From Desulfomicrobiaceae bacterium (GTDB taxonomy: Bacteria > Desulfobacterota > Desulfovibrionia > Desulfovibrionales > Desulfomicrobiaceae), in the NCBI GenBank assembly GCA_003530935.1, contig DPEO01000112.1, positions 1-7,432 on the forward strand: a DNA stretch of 7,432 nucleotides. Reading direction: 5' to 3'. Both the position numbers and the translations under genes were made by a program. The notes under the pieces were generated by a model. The model searched no databases, had not been told where the DNA came from, and saw only the letters and a list, made by a program, of their open reading frames with translations. Within the stretch, counting starts at the first letter, position 1, and every line of letters begins with the position of its first letter. Positions 1-5,496 of this stretch are shown here, piece by piece.

Positions 1-624
1 CCCATACTCTCCTTCGGCCAGGGATGCGAAGGCGAGCCCCTCACCGAGGCCCGCCGCATCACCCAGGCAGTCCAGCGCTTTCGGCAGGCTGGCGGGCCAG
101 GCACGGTGAATATCAATACCAACGCGAGCCTCACTGCTACCCTGGAGCCCCTGGCCAAAGCCGGGCTTTCCTCCATCCGCGTCACCCTGGCCAGCGCCCA
201 GCCCGAGGTCTACGCCCGCTACCACGCCCCGCAAGGCTACCGGTTCGCCGATGTTGCGGCGAGCATTGCCGAGGCCAAGGCCCAAGGGCTCTTTGTGTCC
301 CTCAACTACCTCTTTTTCCCCGGAGTGAGCGACACCGAGGCCGAACTCGACGCCCTCCTTGCCCTCCTCACCGACACCCGTCCGGATTACATCCAGATGC
401 GCAACCTCTCCCTGGACCCCGAACGCTACCTGGAGCACATGGGCGTACCCACCTCCCCGTGCATGGGACTCCATCACTTCCTGGCCCGCATCCGTGCCGC
501 CTGCCCCTGGGTGCGCTTCGGGTATTTCAACCCCTACCTCTTGCCCGACGGAGCTCCCCTCTTGTGGACCGCCCAGGGCCCAGCGCCGGCCCCCAAAAAT
601 TTTCCTGCAAATTCTGCTTCCTGA
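1..624 (+). CDS. Radical SAM protein, C-terminal part (5' end outside window)
   Basis: This frame is open from the first base and ends at TGA 622-624, giving about 207 residues without the N-terminus. The visible part starts PILSFGQGCEGEPL and continues with NINTNASL. I recognise these as the strand motifs that follow the CxxxCxxC cluster loop in a MoaA-like/COG0731-like group of radical SAM proteins. Further family-like blocks are SIRVTLASAQ, a region around LNYLFFPGVSDTEAE, and YIQMRNLSLDPERY. The cysteine motif that binds the [4Fe-4S] cluster and SAM must lie upstream of the window, so catalytic competence cannot be judged. The chain ends with a Pro/Ala-rich tail of about 20 residues after YFNPYLLPDG, probably unstructured. 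The substrate is unknown and I do not assign one. The next gene, adk, starts 68 bp downstream with its own possible promoter. An internal ATG at 106 opens the same frame but would cut the barrel, so it is not the start. Confidence 0.85.
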   Translation, partial: PILSFGQGCEGEPLTEARRITQAVQRFRQAGGPGTVNINTNASLTATLEPLAKAGLSSIRVTLASAQPEVYARYHAPQGYRFADVAASIAEAKAQGLFVSLNYLFFPGVSDTEAELDALLALLTDTRPDYIQMRNLSLDPERYLEHMGVPTSPCMGLHHFLARIRAACPWVRFGYFNPYLLPDGAPLLWTAQGPAPAPKNFPANSAS

Positions 625-631
625 AGAGACA

Positions 632-660
632 TTGACAGCCCTCACGCCGAGGGATAGGCG
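632..660 (+). promoter_or_regulatory. Possible sigma-70 promoter for adk
   Basis: A perfect TTGACA -35 hexamer lies at 632-637 in the gap between the radical SAM gene and adk. At 17-bp spacing the -10 would be TAGGCG (655-660). At 15 bp it would be GATAGG (653-658). Both are poor matches to TATAAT. A short CCCTC/GAGGG hairpin (639-643 with 649-653) lies between the boxes and may be chance. The position suits an adk promoter, but the weak -10 keeps confidence low. Confidence 0.3.
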
Positions 661-692
661 GTTGTGAAATTTTTTGCAAAGGAGGGCTCATC

Positions 693-1364
693 GTGAACAT
701 CCTGATTTTCGGACCCAATGGTAGCGGCAAAGGCACCCAAGGGTCGCTGGTCAAGCAGAAGTACAATCTGGACCACATTGAGTCCGGCGCCATCTTCCGC
801 CAGCACATCGGCGGCGGCACGGAGCTGGGCAAGAAAGCCAAGGAGTACATCGATCGCGGCGAGTTGGTGCCCGACGATATCACCATTCCCATGGTGCTCG
901 ACGTGCTCAAGAAGGCCGGCCCCAATGGCTGGCTGCTGGACGGGTTTCCCCGCTCCATCGTCCAGGCCCAGAAGCTGTGGGAGGCCCTCAAGGCCGACGG
1001 CGTGAAGCTGGACTACGTCATCGAGATCCTGCTGCCGCGCGAGGTGGCCAAAAACCGCATCATGGGGCGTCGTCTCTGCAAGAACGATCCCAACCATCCC
1101 AACAACATCTATATCGATGCCATCAAACCCGTGGACGGCAAGTGCCGGGTGTGCGGTGGTGAGCTCTCCGCCCGCAGTGACGACCAGGATGAAGAGGCCA
1201 TCAACAAGCGTCACGACATCTACTACAATACCGAAACCGGCACCCTGGCCGCCTGCTACTACTACAAGAACCTGGCCAAAGAGGCCGGCTTCAAATACAT
1301 TGAGCTCAACGGCGAAGGCTCCATCACCGAGATCAAGGAAACCCTGCTCGCCCAGCTGAGCTAA
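693..1364 (+). CDS. adk: Adenylate kinase with Cys/His/Cys/Cys metal-binding LID
   Basis: The 223-residue product catalyses ATP + AMP = 2 ADP in the cytoplasm. The start is GTG at 693, fixed by a strong Shine-Dalgarno sequence AAAGGAGG at 678-685, about 7 bases upstream; no other start fits as well. The P-loop is GPNGSGKGT (residues 7-15). The AMP-binding and core motif LLDGFPR is at 81-87, and SARSDDQDE, with the LID-closing Arg and Asp residues, is at 159-167. The long LID (about 125-165) carries C129, H135, C151 and C154. This replaces the usual four-cysteine zinc knuckle with a Cys-x5-His-x15-Cys-x2-Cys set, as known for the metal-binding enzyme of Desulfovibrio gigas (Zn, Co or Fe forms). 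Length is normal for a long-LID bacterial enzyme. The gene is followed by an intrinsic terminator and appears monocistronic. The identification is very secure. Which metal is bound in vivo is not visible from sequence. Confidence 0.97.
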   Translation: MNILIFGPNGSGKGTQGSLVKQKYNLDHIESGAIFRQHIGGGTELGKKAKEYIDRGELVPDDITIPMVLDVLKKAGPNGWLLDGFPRSIVQAQKLWEALKADGVKLDYVIEILLPREVAKNRIMGRRLCKNDPNHPNNIYIDAIKPVDGKCRVCGGELSARSDDQDEEAINKRHDIYYNTETGTLAACYYYKNLAKEAGFKYIELNGEGSITEIKETLLAQLS

Positions 1365-1379
1365 GACCTGCCAACGATG

Positions 1380-1411
1380 CGCGCCTGGAGACCTCTCCAG
1401 GCGCGTTTTTT
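1380..1411 (+). terminator. Intrinsic terminator of adk
   Basis: There is a perfect 11-bp stem: 1380-1390 (CGCGCCTGGAG) pairs with 1395-1405 (CTCCAGGCGCG). The loop is ACCT (1391-1394), and six T residues follow at 1406-1411. It starts 16 bases after the adk stop. It is oriented for the + strand only, since there is no T-run for the opposite direction. The T-run ends only 5 bases before the mqnA start codon at 1417. Confidence 0.93.
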
Positions 1412-1416
1412 CCGCC

Positions 1417-2271
1417 ATGCCGCTTGCTCTGCGCCTCGGGCGCATCGACTATCTCAACGTCTGGCACGTATTCCAGCTGCTCGCCCGGCTGCTGCCGGAA
1501 GGCAGGGACTGCGTCCATCTGCCCGGGCACCCCAGCGAACTCAACCGCGCCCTGCGCGAAGGCCGGCTGGACGTCTCTCCGTCCAGCTCCTTCGAATACC
1601 TGGAAGGGGCGGAACACTACCGCCTGCTCGCCGGCCACGGCGTCTGCGCCCGCCACCAGGTGCAAAGCGTGCTGCTTCTTGCCCCTGTCGCCCTGGAAGA
1701 TCTGGGCGCCTGGATGGCGCACCATCCGGGACCGGTGTTTTTGTCCTCAGCCTCGGCCACCTCATCGGCCTTGCTGCGCATCCTCTGGCGTCTGGCCTGG
1801 AGGCTGCCGGAACCCCAGTGGCGGCAATGCCCCCCGGGGCACGGGCTGAGCACAGGCCGACCGCACCTGGAGATCGGCAACATCGCCCTGAAGCGCTGGC
1901 TGAATCCGCCGCCGGACTGGCAGGTCATCGACCTGGCCACGGCCTGGCACAACTTCACTGGGCTGCCCTTTGTTTTTGCTGTGTGGATCGTGCGCGCGGC
2001 AAGCCTCGCCGAGCACCGTGAAGCCATTGCCCAACTCCACGAGGCCCTGACCACCGTCTCCCGCGCGCTCCCCCAACGCCTCCCCGAGCTCGCGCCCCTG
2101 GCCGCCACCCTGCACGGCATCTCTGCCGAGGCCGTGCTCGCCTACTGGCGCACCATGCACGCCGATCTTGGCCCTGAGGAGCAGGCGGCGCTCGCCTGCT
2201 TTGGGGCGTATGCTACCGAGCTCGGCCTGCTTCGTGGCATGCCGGCTCTGCGCTGGTTCCCGGAACCATAA
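1417..2271 (+). CDS. mqnA: Chorismate dehydratase MqnA (futalosine menaquinone pathway)
   Basis: The 284-residue protein belongs to the MqnA/MqnD family. MqnA dehydrates chorismate to 3-[(1-carboxyvinyl)oxy]benzoate, the first step of the futalosine route to menaquinone. Family blocks seen: RIDYLNV (9-15, the usual SYLN motif with its conserved Asn at N14), DVSPSSSFEY (52-61), SASATSSALLRIL (111-123), HLEIGNIALK (150-159) and DLATAWHNFTGLPFVFAVW (172-190). The last block is very typical. The usual IGD of the fourth block is IGN here (N155). MqnA is preferred over MqnD because of the N-terminal motif and the WxxFTGLPFVFAxW block. ATG 1417 is the only start that keeps the N-terminal motif: the frame has a stop at 1357-1359 and no start codon in between. 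No Shine-Dalgarno sequence is visible, because the leader is the adk terminator. The 3' end overlaps the opposing ferredoxin gene by 59 bp. No other menaquinone gene is in the window. Confidence 0.9.
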   Translation: MPLALRLGRIDYLNVWHVFQLLARLLPEGRDCVHLPGHPSELNRALREGRLDVSPSSSFEYLEGAEHYRLLAGHGVCARHQVQSVLLLAPVALEDLGAWMAHHPGPVFLSSASATSSALLRILWRLAWRLPEPQWRQCPPGHGLSTGRPHLEIGNIALKRWLNPPPDWQVIDLATAWHNFTGLPFVFAVWIVRAASLAEHREAIAQLHEALTTVSRALPQRLPELAPLAATLHGISAEAVLAYWRTMHADLGPEEQAALACFGAYATELGLLRGMPALRWFPEP

Positions 2272-2449
2272 CCTCGATACAGTCTTCCGGACAGTACTGC
2301 GCCGCCTTGCAGGCCACTTCTTGCGGACAGCGACTGCAGATTACCTGCGCCGTACCGCCGGTATCAAGGGCGAAGACCTCCGGGGCAAGCTCCACGCAGG
2401 CCCCGCATCCCGAACAGCACGGTCCATTGACCGCCACTTCTACGTCCAT
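2213..2449 (-). CDS. Small [4Fe-4S] ferredoxin with ten cysteines
   Basis: The 78-residue product resembles the small Desulfovibrio ferredoxins (FdI/FdII type), cytoplasmic low-potential electron carriers. C12-x2-C15-x2-C18 in CSGCGACVELAPEVF, together with C53-P in YCPEDCIEV, would bind one [4Fe-4S] cluster. Six further cysteines are present: C11, C38, C41, C47, C57 and C71. C47 aligns with the cysteine that forms a disulfide in D. gigas FdII, but the partner position (after VEL) is Ala. C38-x2-C41-P-x5-C47 looks like a degenerate second motif. ATG 2449 is chosen for its Shine-Dalgarno sequence. An in-frame ATG at 2494 would add 15 residues with two more cysteines but has no good ribosome site. 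The gene lies 70 bp after the aminotransferase and may be the last gene of the polyamine-led run. An 18-residue tail after CIEV runs into the opposing mqnA end. Its redox partner is unknown. Confidence 0.82.
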   Translation of the reverse strand: MDVEVAVNGPCCSGCGACVELAPEVFALDTGGTAQVICSRCPQEVACKAAQYCPEDCIEVMVPGTSAEPACHEAGRAR

Positions 2450-2455
2450 ACATCG

Positions 2456-2462
2456 CTCCCCT
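2456..2462 (-). promoter_or_regulatory. Ribosome binding site deciding the ferredoxin start
   Basis: On the - strand, AGGGGAG stands 6 bases before ATG 2449. The longer alternative start at 2494 is preceded by GGTTTTGCTCC, with no purine-rich site at the right distance. This favours the 78-residue product over the 93-residue one. Confidence 0.65.
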
Positions 2463-2519
2463 GAAGTGATGCGAGCACACTTGGGTTTGTGCATGGAGCA
2501 AAACCGCCCGCACACAATC

Positions 2520-3665
2520 TTACATACGACCCGCGAGATATCCTTGGAGACGCCGCATACCTTCCGCGATATTTTCCAACGAGTTGGCGTAGGAGAAGCG
2601 CAAAAACCCTTCGCCGCCCGGCCCGAAATCAATGCCCGGCGCCACCCCGACGCCCGCGTTCTCCAAGAGGTCGAAGGCAAAGCTCAGGGAGTCGGAGGTC
2701 AAATGCCGGGCGTCGGCGAACACGTAAAAAGCGCCGGTGGGTTCCACGGCAACGCCCAGACCCAAGGCCCGAAGCTCTTGGATGAGAAAACGACGGCGTT
2801 GGTCGTACACCGCCCGCATGTGCGCCACATCCGCCGCGGTCTGGGTGAGGGCCGCAAGCCCCGCCCATTGGGCGATGGAGCTGGTGCAGAGAAAAAAGTT
2901 CTGCTGCATGGTGCGCAGCCGCTCCACGAACCGCTTGGGCGCGATGACGTACCCCAAGCGCCAGCCGGTCATGGCGTAGAGCTTGGAAAACCCGTTGAAG
3001 ACAAAACAGTTGTCCGTGAACTCCAGCATGCTGCGCGCCCGACCGGCGTACACGAGCCCCTGGTAGATCTCGTCGGAAAAGATGGGGACTCCCAAACCGG
3101 CCAGCCCCTCCAGCACCCGGTCTTCCAGGACCACGCCCGTGGGATTGGCCGGAGAATTGATGAGCACCCCGGCCACGTCCGGCCCCAGCACCCGGCGCAC
3201 GGCGTCCACATCGATCTGAAACCCGTCCTCGGCGCGCACCGGCACAAAGAGCGGACAGGCCCCGACAAAGCGTAAGAAATTGGGATAGCAGGCATAGGAA
3301 GGGTCGGGCAGAATCACTTTCTGCCCAGGCCGCAACAGTAGCGAGAACACCAGAAGCATGGCCGGCGAGGTGCCGGGGGTGACCACGATCTGGTCCGGGT
3401 GCACGGTAGCCCCGTACGTAGCTCGGTAATGCTCGGCAATGGCCTCGCGCAGCGGGAGGATCCCCTGGGAATGCGTGTAATGGGTCTCCCCCCGCTCGAT
3501 GGCCGCAATGGCCGCCCGGCGTACTGCCTCGGGGGACGGAAAATCAGGCTCTCCGATCTCCAGGTGAACGATACTGCGGCCCATCTGCTCCAATTCGCCG
3601 GCCCGCTCCAGCACGTCCATGACCTTGAAGGAGGTGAGCTCCGCGCACCAGGGATTACACTCCAT
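2520..3665 (-). CDS. Class I/II pyridoxal-phosphate aminotransferase
   Basis: The 381-residue product is a fold-type I PLP aminotransferase of the aspartate aminotransferase superfamily. The landmarks are in order: LEIGEPDFPSP (35-45), TPGTSPAMLL (96-104, phosphate-binding loop), DPSYACY (121-127), NSPANPTG (170-177, with the PLP-contacting N174), SDEIYQGLVY (197-206, with D198 pairing the pyridine nitrogen and Y201), NGFSKLYAMTGWRLGY (224-239, with Schiff-base lysine K228 and R236), and GFLRFSYA (353-360, with R356, the expected substrate-carboxylate arginine). All catalytic residues are present. The start at ATG 3665 has AAGGAG 5 bases upstream. The amino donor and acceptor cannot be read from the sequence. 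Possibilities are aspartate, alanine or aromatic amino acids, and annotation as an aspartate/tyrosine/aromatic aminotransferase would be a guess. It lies 73 bp after the PfpI-family gene and 70 bp before the ferredoxin gene, all in one direction. Confidence 0.92.
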   Translation of the reverse strand: MECNPWCAELTSFKVMDVLERAGELEQMGRSIVHLEIGEPDFPSPEAVRRAAIAAIERGETHYTHSQGILPLREAIAEHYRATYGATVHPDQIVVTPGTSPAMLLVFSLLLRPGQKVILPDPSYACYPNFLRFVGACPLFVPVRAEDGFQIDVDAVRRVLGPDVAGVLINSPANPTGVVLEDRVLEGLAGLGVPIFSDEIYQGLVYAGRARSMLEFTDNCFVFNGFSKLYAMTGWRLGYVIAPKRFVERLRTMQQNFFLCTSSIAQWAGLAALTQTAADVAHMRAVYDQRRRFLIQELRALGLGVAVEPTGAFYVFADARHLTSDSLSFAFDLLENAGVGVAPGIDFGPGGEGFLRFSYANSLENIAEGMRRLQGYLAGRM

Positions 3666-3699
3666 GCCTGCTCCTTATGGTGTCTGCCTCAACAGTTCA

Positions 3700-3733
3700 G
3701 GGCGCGGCCCAGACGGCTCCACGCGCCGCGCCC
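3700..3733 (-). other. GC hairpin between the PfpI-family and aminotransferase genes
   Basis: A perfect 9-bp GC-only stem pairs 3700-3708 (GGGCGCGGC) with 3725-3733 (GCCGCGCCC) around a 16-base loop. In the - strand transcript it forms 5 bases after the PfpI-family stop codon. No T-run follows, so it is not a classical intrinsic terminator. It could act in mRNA processing or stability, or be chance in GC-rich DNA. Confidence 0.35.
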
Positions 3734-3738
3734 GGCCA

Positions 3739-4260
3739 TCATCCCCGCAACGCCGCCACCACCGCACGCATGAAGGCCGGCAGATCCGCCGGGGTGCGGC
3801 TGGTGATGAGGTTTCCATCCTGCACCACCTCCTGGTCGACCCAGGTGGCGCCGGCGTGTTCCAAATCGTCGCGAATGGCGAAAAAAGAAGTCACCGTGCG
3901 TCCGCGCAGGATCTTGGCCGAGGCAAGCATCCAGCCCGCATGGCAGATGGCGGCCACCACCTTGCCCGCGGCGTCCATCTGCCGCACCAAGTCCACCATG
4001 GCCGGGTGCCGACGCATCATATCCGGAGCGTAGCCCCCAGGGATGACCAGGCCGGCGAACTCCGCAGCCTTGGCCTCGGCCGCCGCCAGGGTGGTCACCG
4101 CCGTGGTCCCGGCCTTGCCCGTGTATTTGGCCCCGGCCGCCGGCCCCACCACCGCCACCTCAGCCCCAGCCTCCAGCAAACGGTAGTAAGGGTAGATATA
4201 CTCGTAATCGTTGTACATCTCTTCTACGAAGATCATGACCTTCCTGCCGGTGAGTTCCAT
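3739..4260 (-). CDS. DJ-1/PfpI superfamily protein (PfpI-type amidase/deglycase-like)
   Basis: The 173-residue, single-domain cytoplasmic protein has the usual length for the family. The N-terminal strand KVMIFVEEMYNDYE (7-20) carries the conserved acidic residue in VEE. LVIPGGYAPDMMRRHP (71-86) is the family signature. AICHAGW (104-110) holds the nucleophile C106 on its elbow, with H107 next to it. TSFFAIRDDLEHAGATWVD (124-142) and NLITSRTPADLPAF (150-163) complete the PfpI pattern. The elbow reads CHAGW where many members read CHGPW. Members have been described as intracellular peptidases, glyoxalases or protein/nucleotide deglycases, and the sequence does not choose between these. The start at ATG 4260 is supported by GGAGG 5 bases upstream. 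It lies 69 bp after nspC in the same direction. A role in clearing reactive carbonyls is possible but inferred only. Confidence 0.92.
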   Translation of the reverse strand: MELTGRKVMIFVEEMYNDYEYIYPYYRLLEAGAEVAVVGPAAGAKYTGKAGTTAVTTLAAAEAKAAEFAGLVIPGGYAPDMMRRHPAMVDLVRQMDAAGKVVAAICHAGWMLASAKILRGRTVTSFFAIRDDLEHAGATWVDQEVVQDGNLITSRTPADLPAFMRAVVAALRG

Positions 4261-4313
4261 ACACGCCTCCGTATGCGGTTGAAGATGCCGTGGTCTCTGC
4301 GCCGTTCTGCGCT

Positions 4314-4330
4314 GCGGGCACGAAGCCCGC
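4314..4330 (-). other. Hairpin at the end of nspC
   Basis: GCGGGC (4314-4319) pairs with GCCCGC (4325-4330) around the loop ACGAA. In the - strand transcript the stem begins on the last base of the nspC TAG stop codon. No T-run follows. It may mark a 3' end, processing site or partial terminator between the polyamine genes and the PfpI-family gene, but the stem is only 6 bp. Confidence 0.35.
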
Positions 4331-5496
4331 TACGAAAGGCGGCCCTTGAAGTCCTCGTAGCCAAAGCGCCGCACCAATTGCAAGCCGCGGCCCGGATGAA
4401 AGGTGTAGATGCTGGGCAGGCCCACGCCGTTGAAGGTGTTGGTCTTCACCATGGAATAATGGGCCATGTCCGTGAACACCAGACGCTGGCCCAGATGCAG
4501 CGGCGCATCGAAGGAATACTCCCCGGCCACGTCCCCGGCCAGGCAGGAAAGCCCGCCCAGGCGGTAGGTGTACGGCTTTTCGAAAGGCTCCCCCGAGCCC
4601 ACGATGTGCGGCCGGTAGGGCATCTCCAGGACATCGGGCATGTGCGCCGGCACCGCGGTGTCGAGGATGGCCATGGGCATGTCCGCCTCGATGAGGTCGA
4701 GCACGGTGGTCACGAGATAGCCCGTATTGAGGGCCACGGCCTCTCCGGGCTCCAGGTACACCTGCACCCCGTAGCGGTCCTGAAAGTCGGTGATGATGCG
4801 GCACAGCAAGGCAATGTCGTAATCGGCGCGGGTGATATGGTGCCCGCCGCCGAAGTTGACGTACTCCATGCGGGAGAAAAACTCCCCAAAGGCCGCTTCC
4901 GCCGCGGCCACGGTGCGCTCCAGACTGTCGGCGTTCTGTTCGCACAGCGTATGCCAGTGCAGGCCCGACACCCCATCCAAGAGCTCCGGCCGAAAATGCC
5001 GCCGCCGCACCCCCAGGCGGGAACCTGGACTACACGGATCATAGATGGGCACCGTGCCTTCGGAGTGCTCGGGGTTGATGCGGATGCCCAGCCGCACCTG
5101 CCGGCCCAGACGCGCACACTCCTCCTCCACCACGGGCCCAAGCCGCGTGAGCTGGCCGAAGGAGTTGAACACCACATGGTCGGCCGTGGCGCAGAGCGCA
5201 CGCACATGGGCCTCGGAATAGGCGGCGGCGAAGGCGTGCACCTCACCACCGAACTCCTCCCGCCCCAGGCGCGCTTCATGGGGAGAGCTGGCGCAGACGC
5301 CGTCGAGGACCTCCCGCAGTTGGGCAAACACGCTCCACATGGCAAAACCTTTGAGCGCCAGCAAAATCTTGCAGCCAGTGCGGGCCTTGACTGCGGCCAA
5401 GATCTCCAGATTGCGGGCGAGGAGCCCCGTATCCACCACGAAACACGGGGTCTCCACTGCCGTCGCATCAAAGCGGAACTGGGTGCGGCCGTCCAT
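4330..5496 (-). CDS. nspC: Carboxynorspermidine/carboxyspermidine decarboxylase
   Basis: The 388-residue PLP enzyme belongs to the alanine-racemase-fold (fold III) decarboxylases. It removes the carboxyl group from carboxyspermidine or carboxynorspermidine to give spermidine or norspermidine. Visible features: ETPCFVVDTGLLARNL near the N-terminus; KILLALKGFAMWSVF (43-57) with PLP lysine K49; LHWHTLCEQ (179-187); NFGGGHHIT (214-222) in the phosphate-binding region; YLEPGEA (247-253); LSCLAGDVAGEY (316-327), the cysteine-acidic catalytic motif supplied across the dimer, with C318 and D322; and AHYSMVKTNTFNG (345-357). The length is typical. The junction with the upstream gene reads GTGATG, so start could be GTG 5499 (4-nt overlap) or ATG 5496 (1-nt overlap). 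ATG is chosen because the weak GGGA site is then 6 rather than 3 bases away. Translational coupling with the dehydrogenase is likely. Whether the natural product is spermidine or norspermidine is not decided by the sequence. Confidence 0.95.
   Translation of the reverse strand: MDGRTQFRFDATAVETPCFVVDTGLLARNLEILAAVKARTGCKILLALKGFAMWSVFAQLREVLDGVCASSPHEARLGREEFGGEVHAFAAAYSEAHVRALCATADHVVFNSFGQLTRLGPVVEEECARLGRQVRLGIRINPEHSEGTVPIYDPCSPGSRLGVRRRHFRPELLDGVSGLHWHTLCEQNADSLERTVAAAEAAFGEFFSRMEYVNFGGGHHITRADYDIALLCRIITDFQDRYGVQVYLEPGEAVALNTGYLVTTVLDLIEADMPMAILDTAVPAHMPDVLEMPYRPHIVGSGEPFEKPYTYRLGGLSCLAGDVAGEYSFDAPLHLGQRLVFTDMAHYSMVKTNTFNGVGLPSIYTFHPGRGLQLVRRFGYEDFKGRLS

Noticed and set aside
642..1445. 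A 267-codon - strand open frame opposite adk
   Set aside because: It lies entirely against a textbook adenylate kinase, runs through the terminator and has no family motif.
2474..2494. Small inverted repeat GCACA/TGTGC in the aminotransferase-ferredoxin gap
   Set aside because: The stem is only 5 bp with an 8-base loop and no T-run, so it is not distinguishable from chance.
2450..2680. N-terminal extension of the ferredoxin reading frame up to 2680
   Set aside because: The extension is mostly a frame-shifted shadow of the aminotransferase C-terminus. The ferredoxin fold and a proper ribosome site begin at 2449.
2307..3275. A 322-codon + strand open frame opposite the aminotransferase and ferredoxin
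   Set aside because: The - strand has an intact PLP aminotransferase with all catalytic residues. The + frame matches no family I know.
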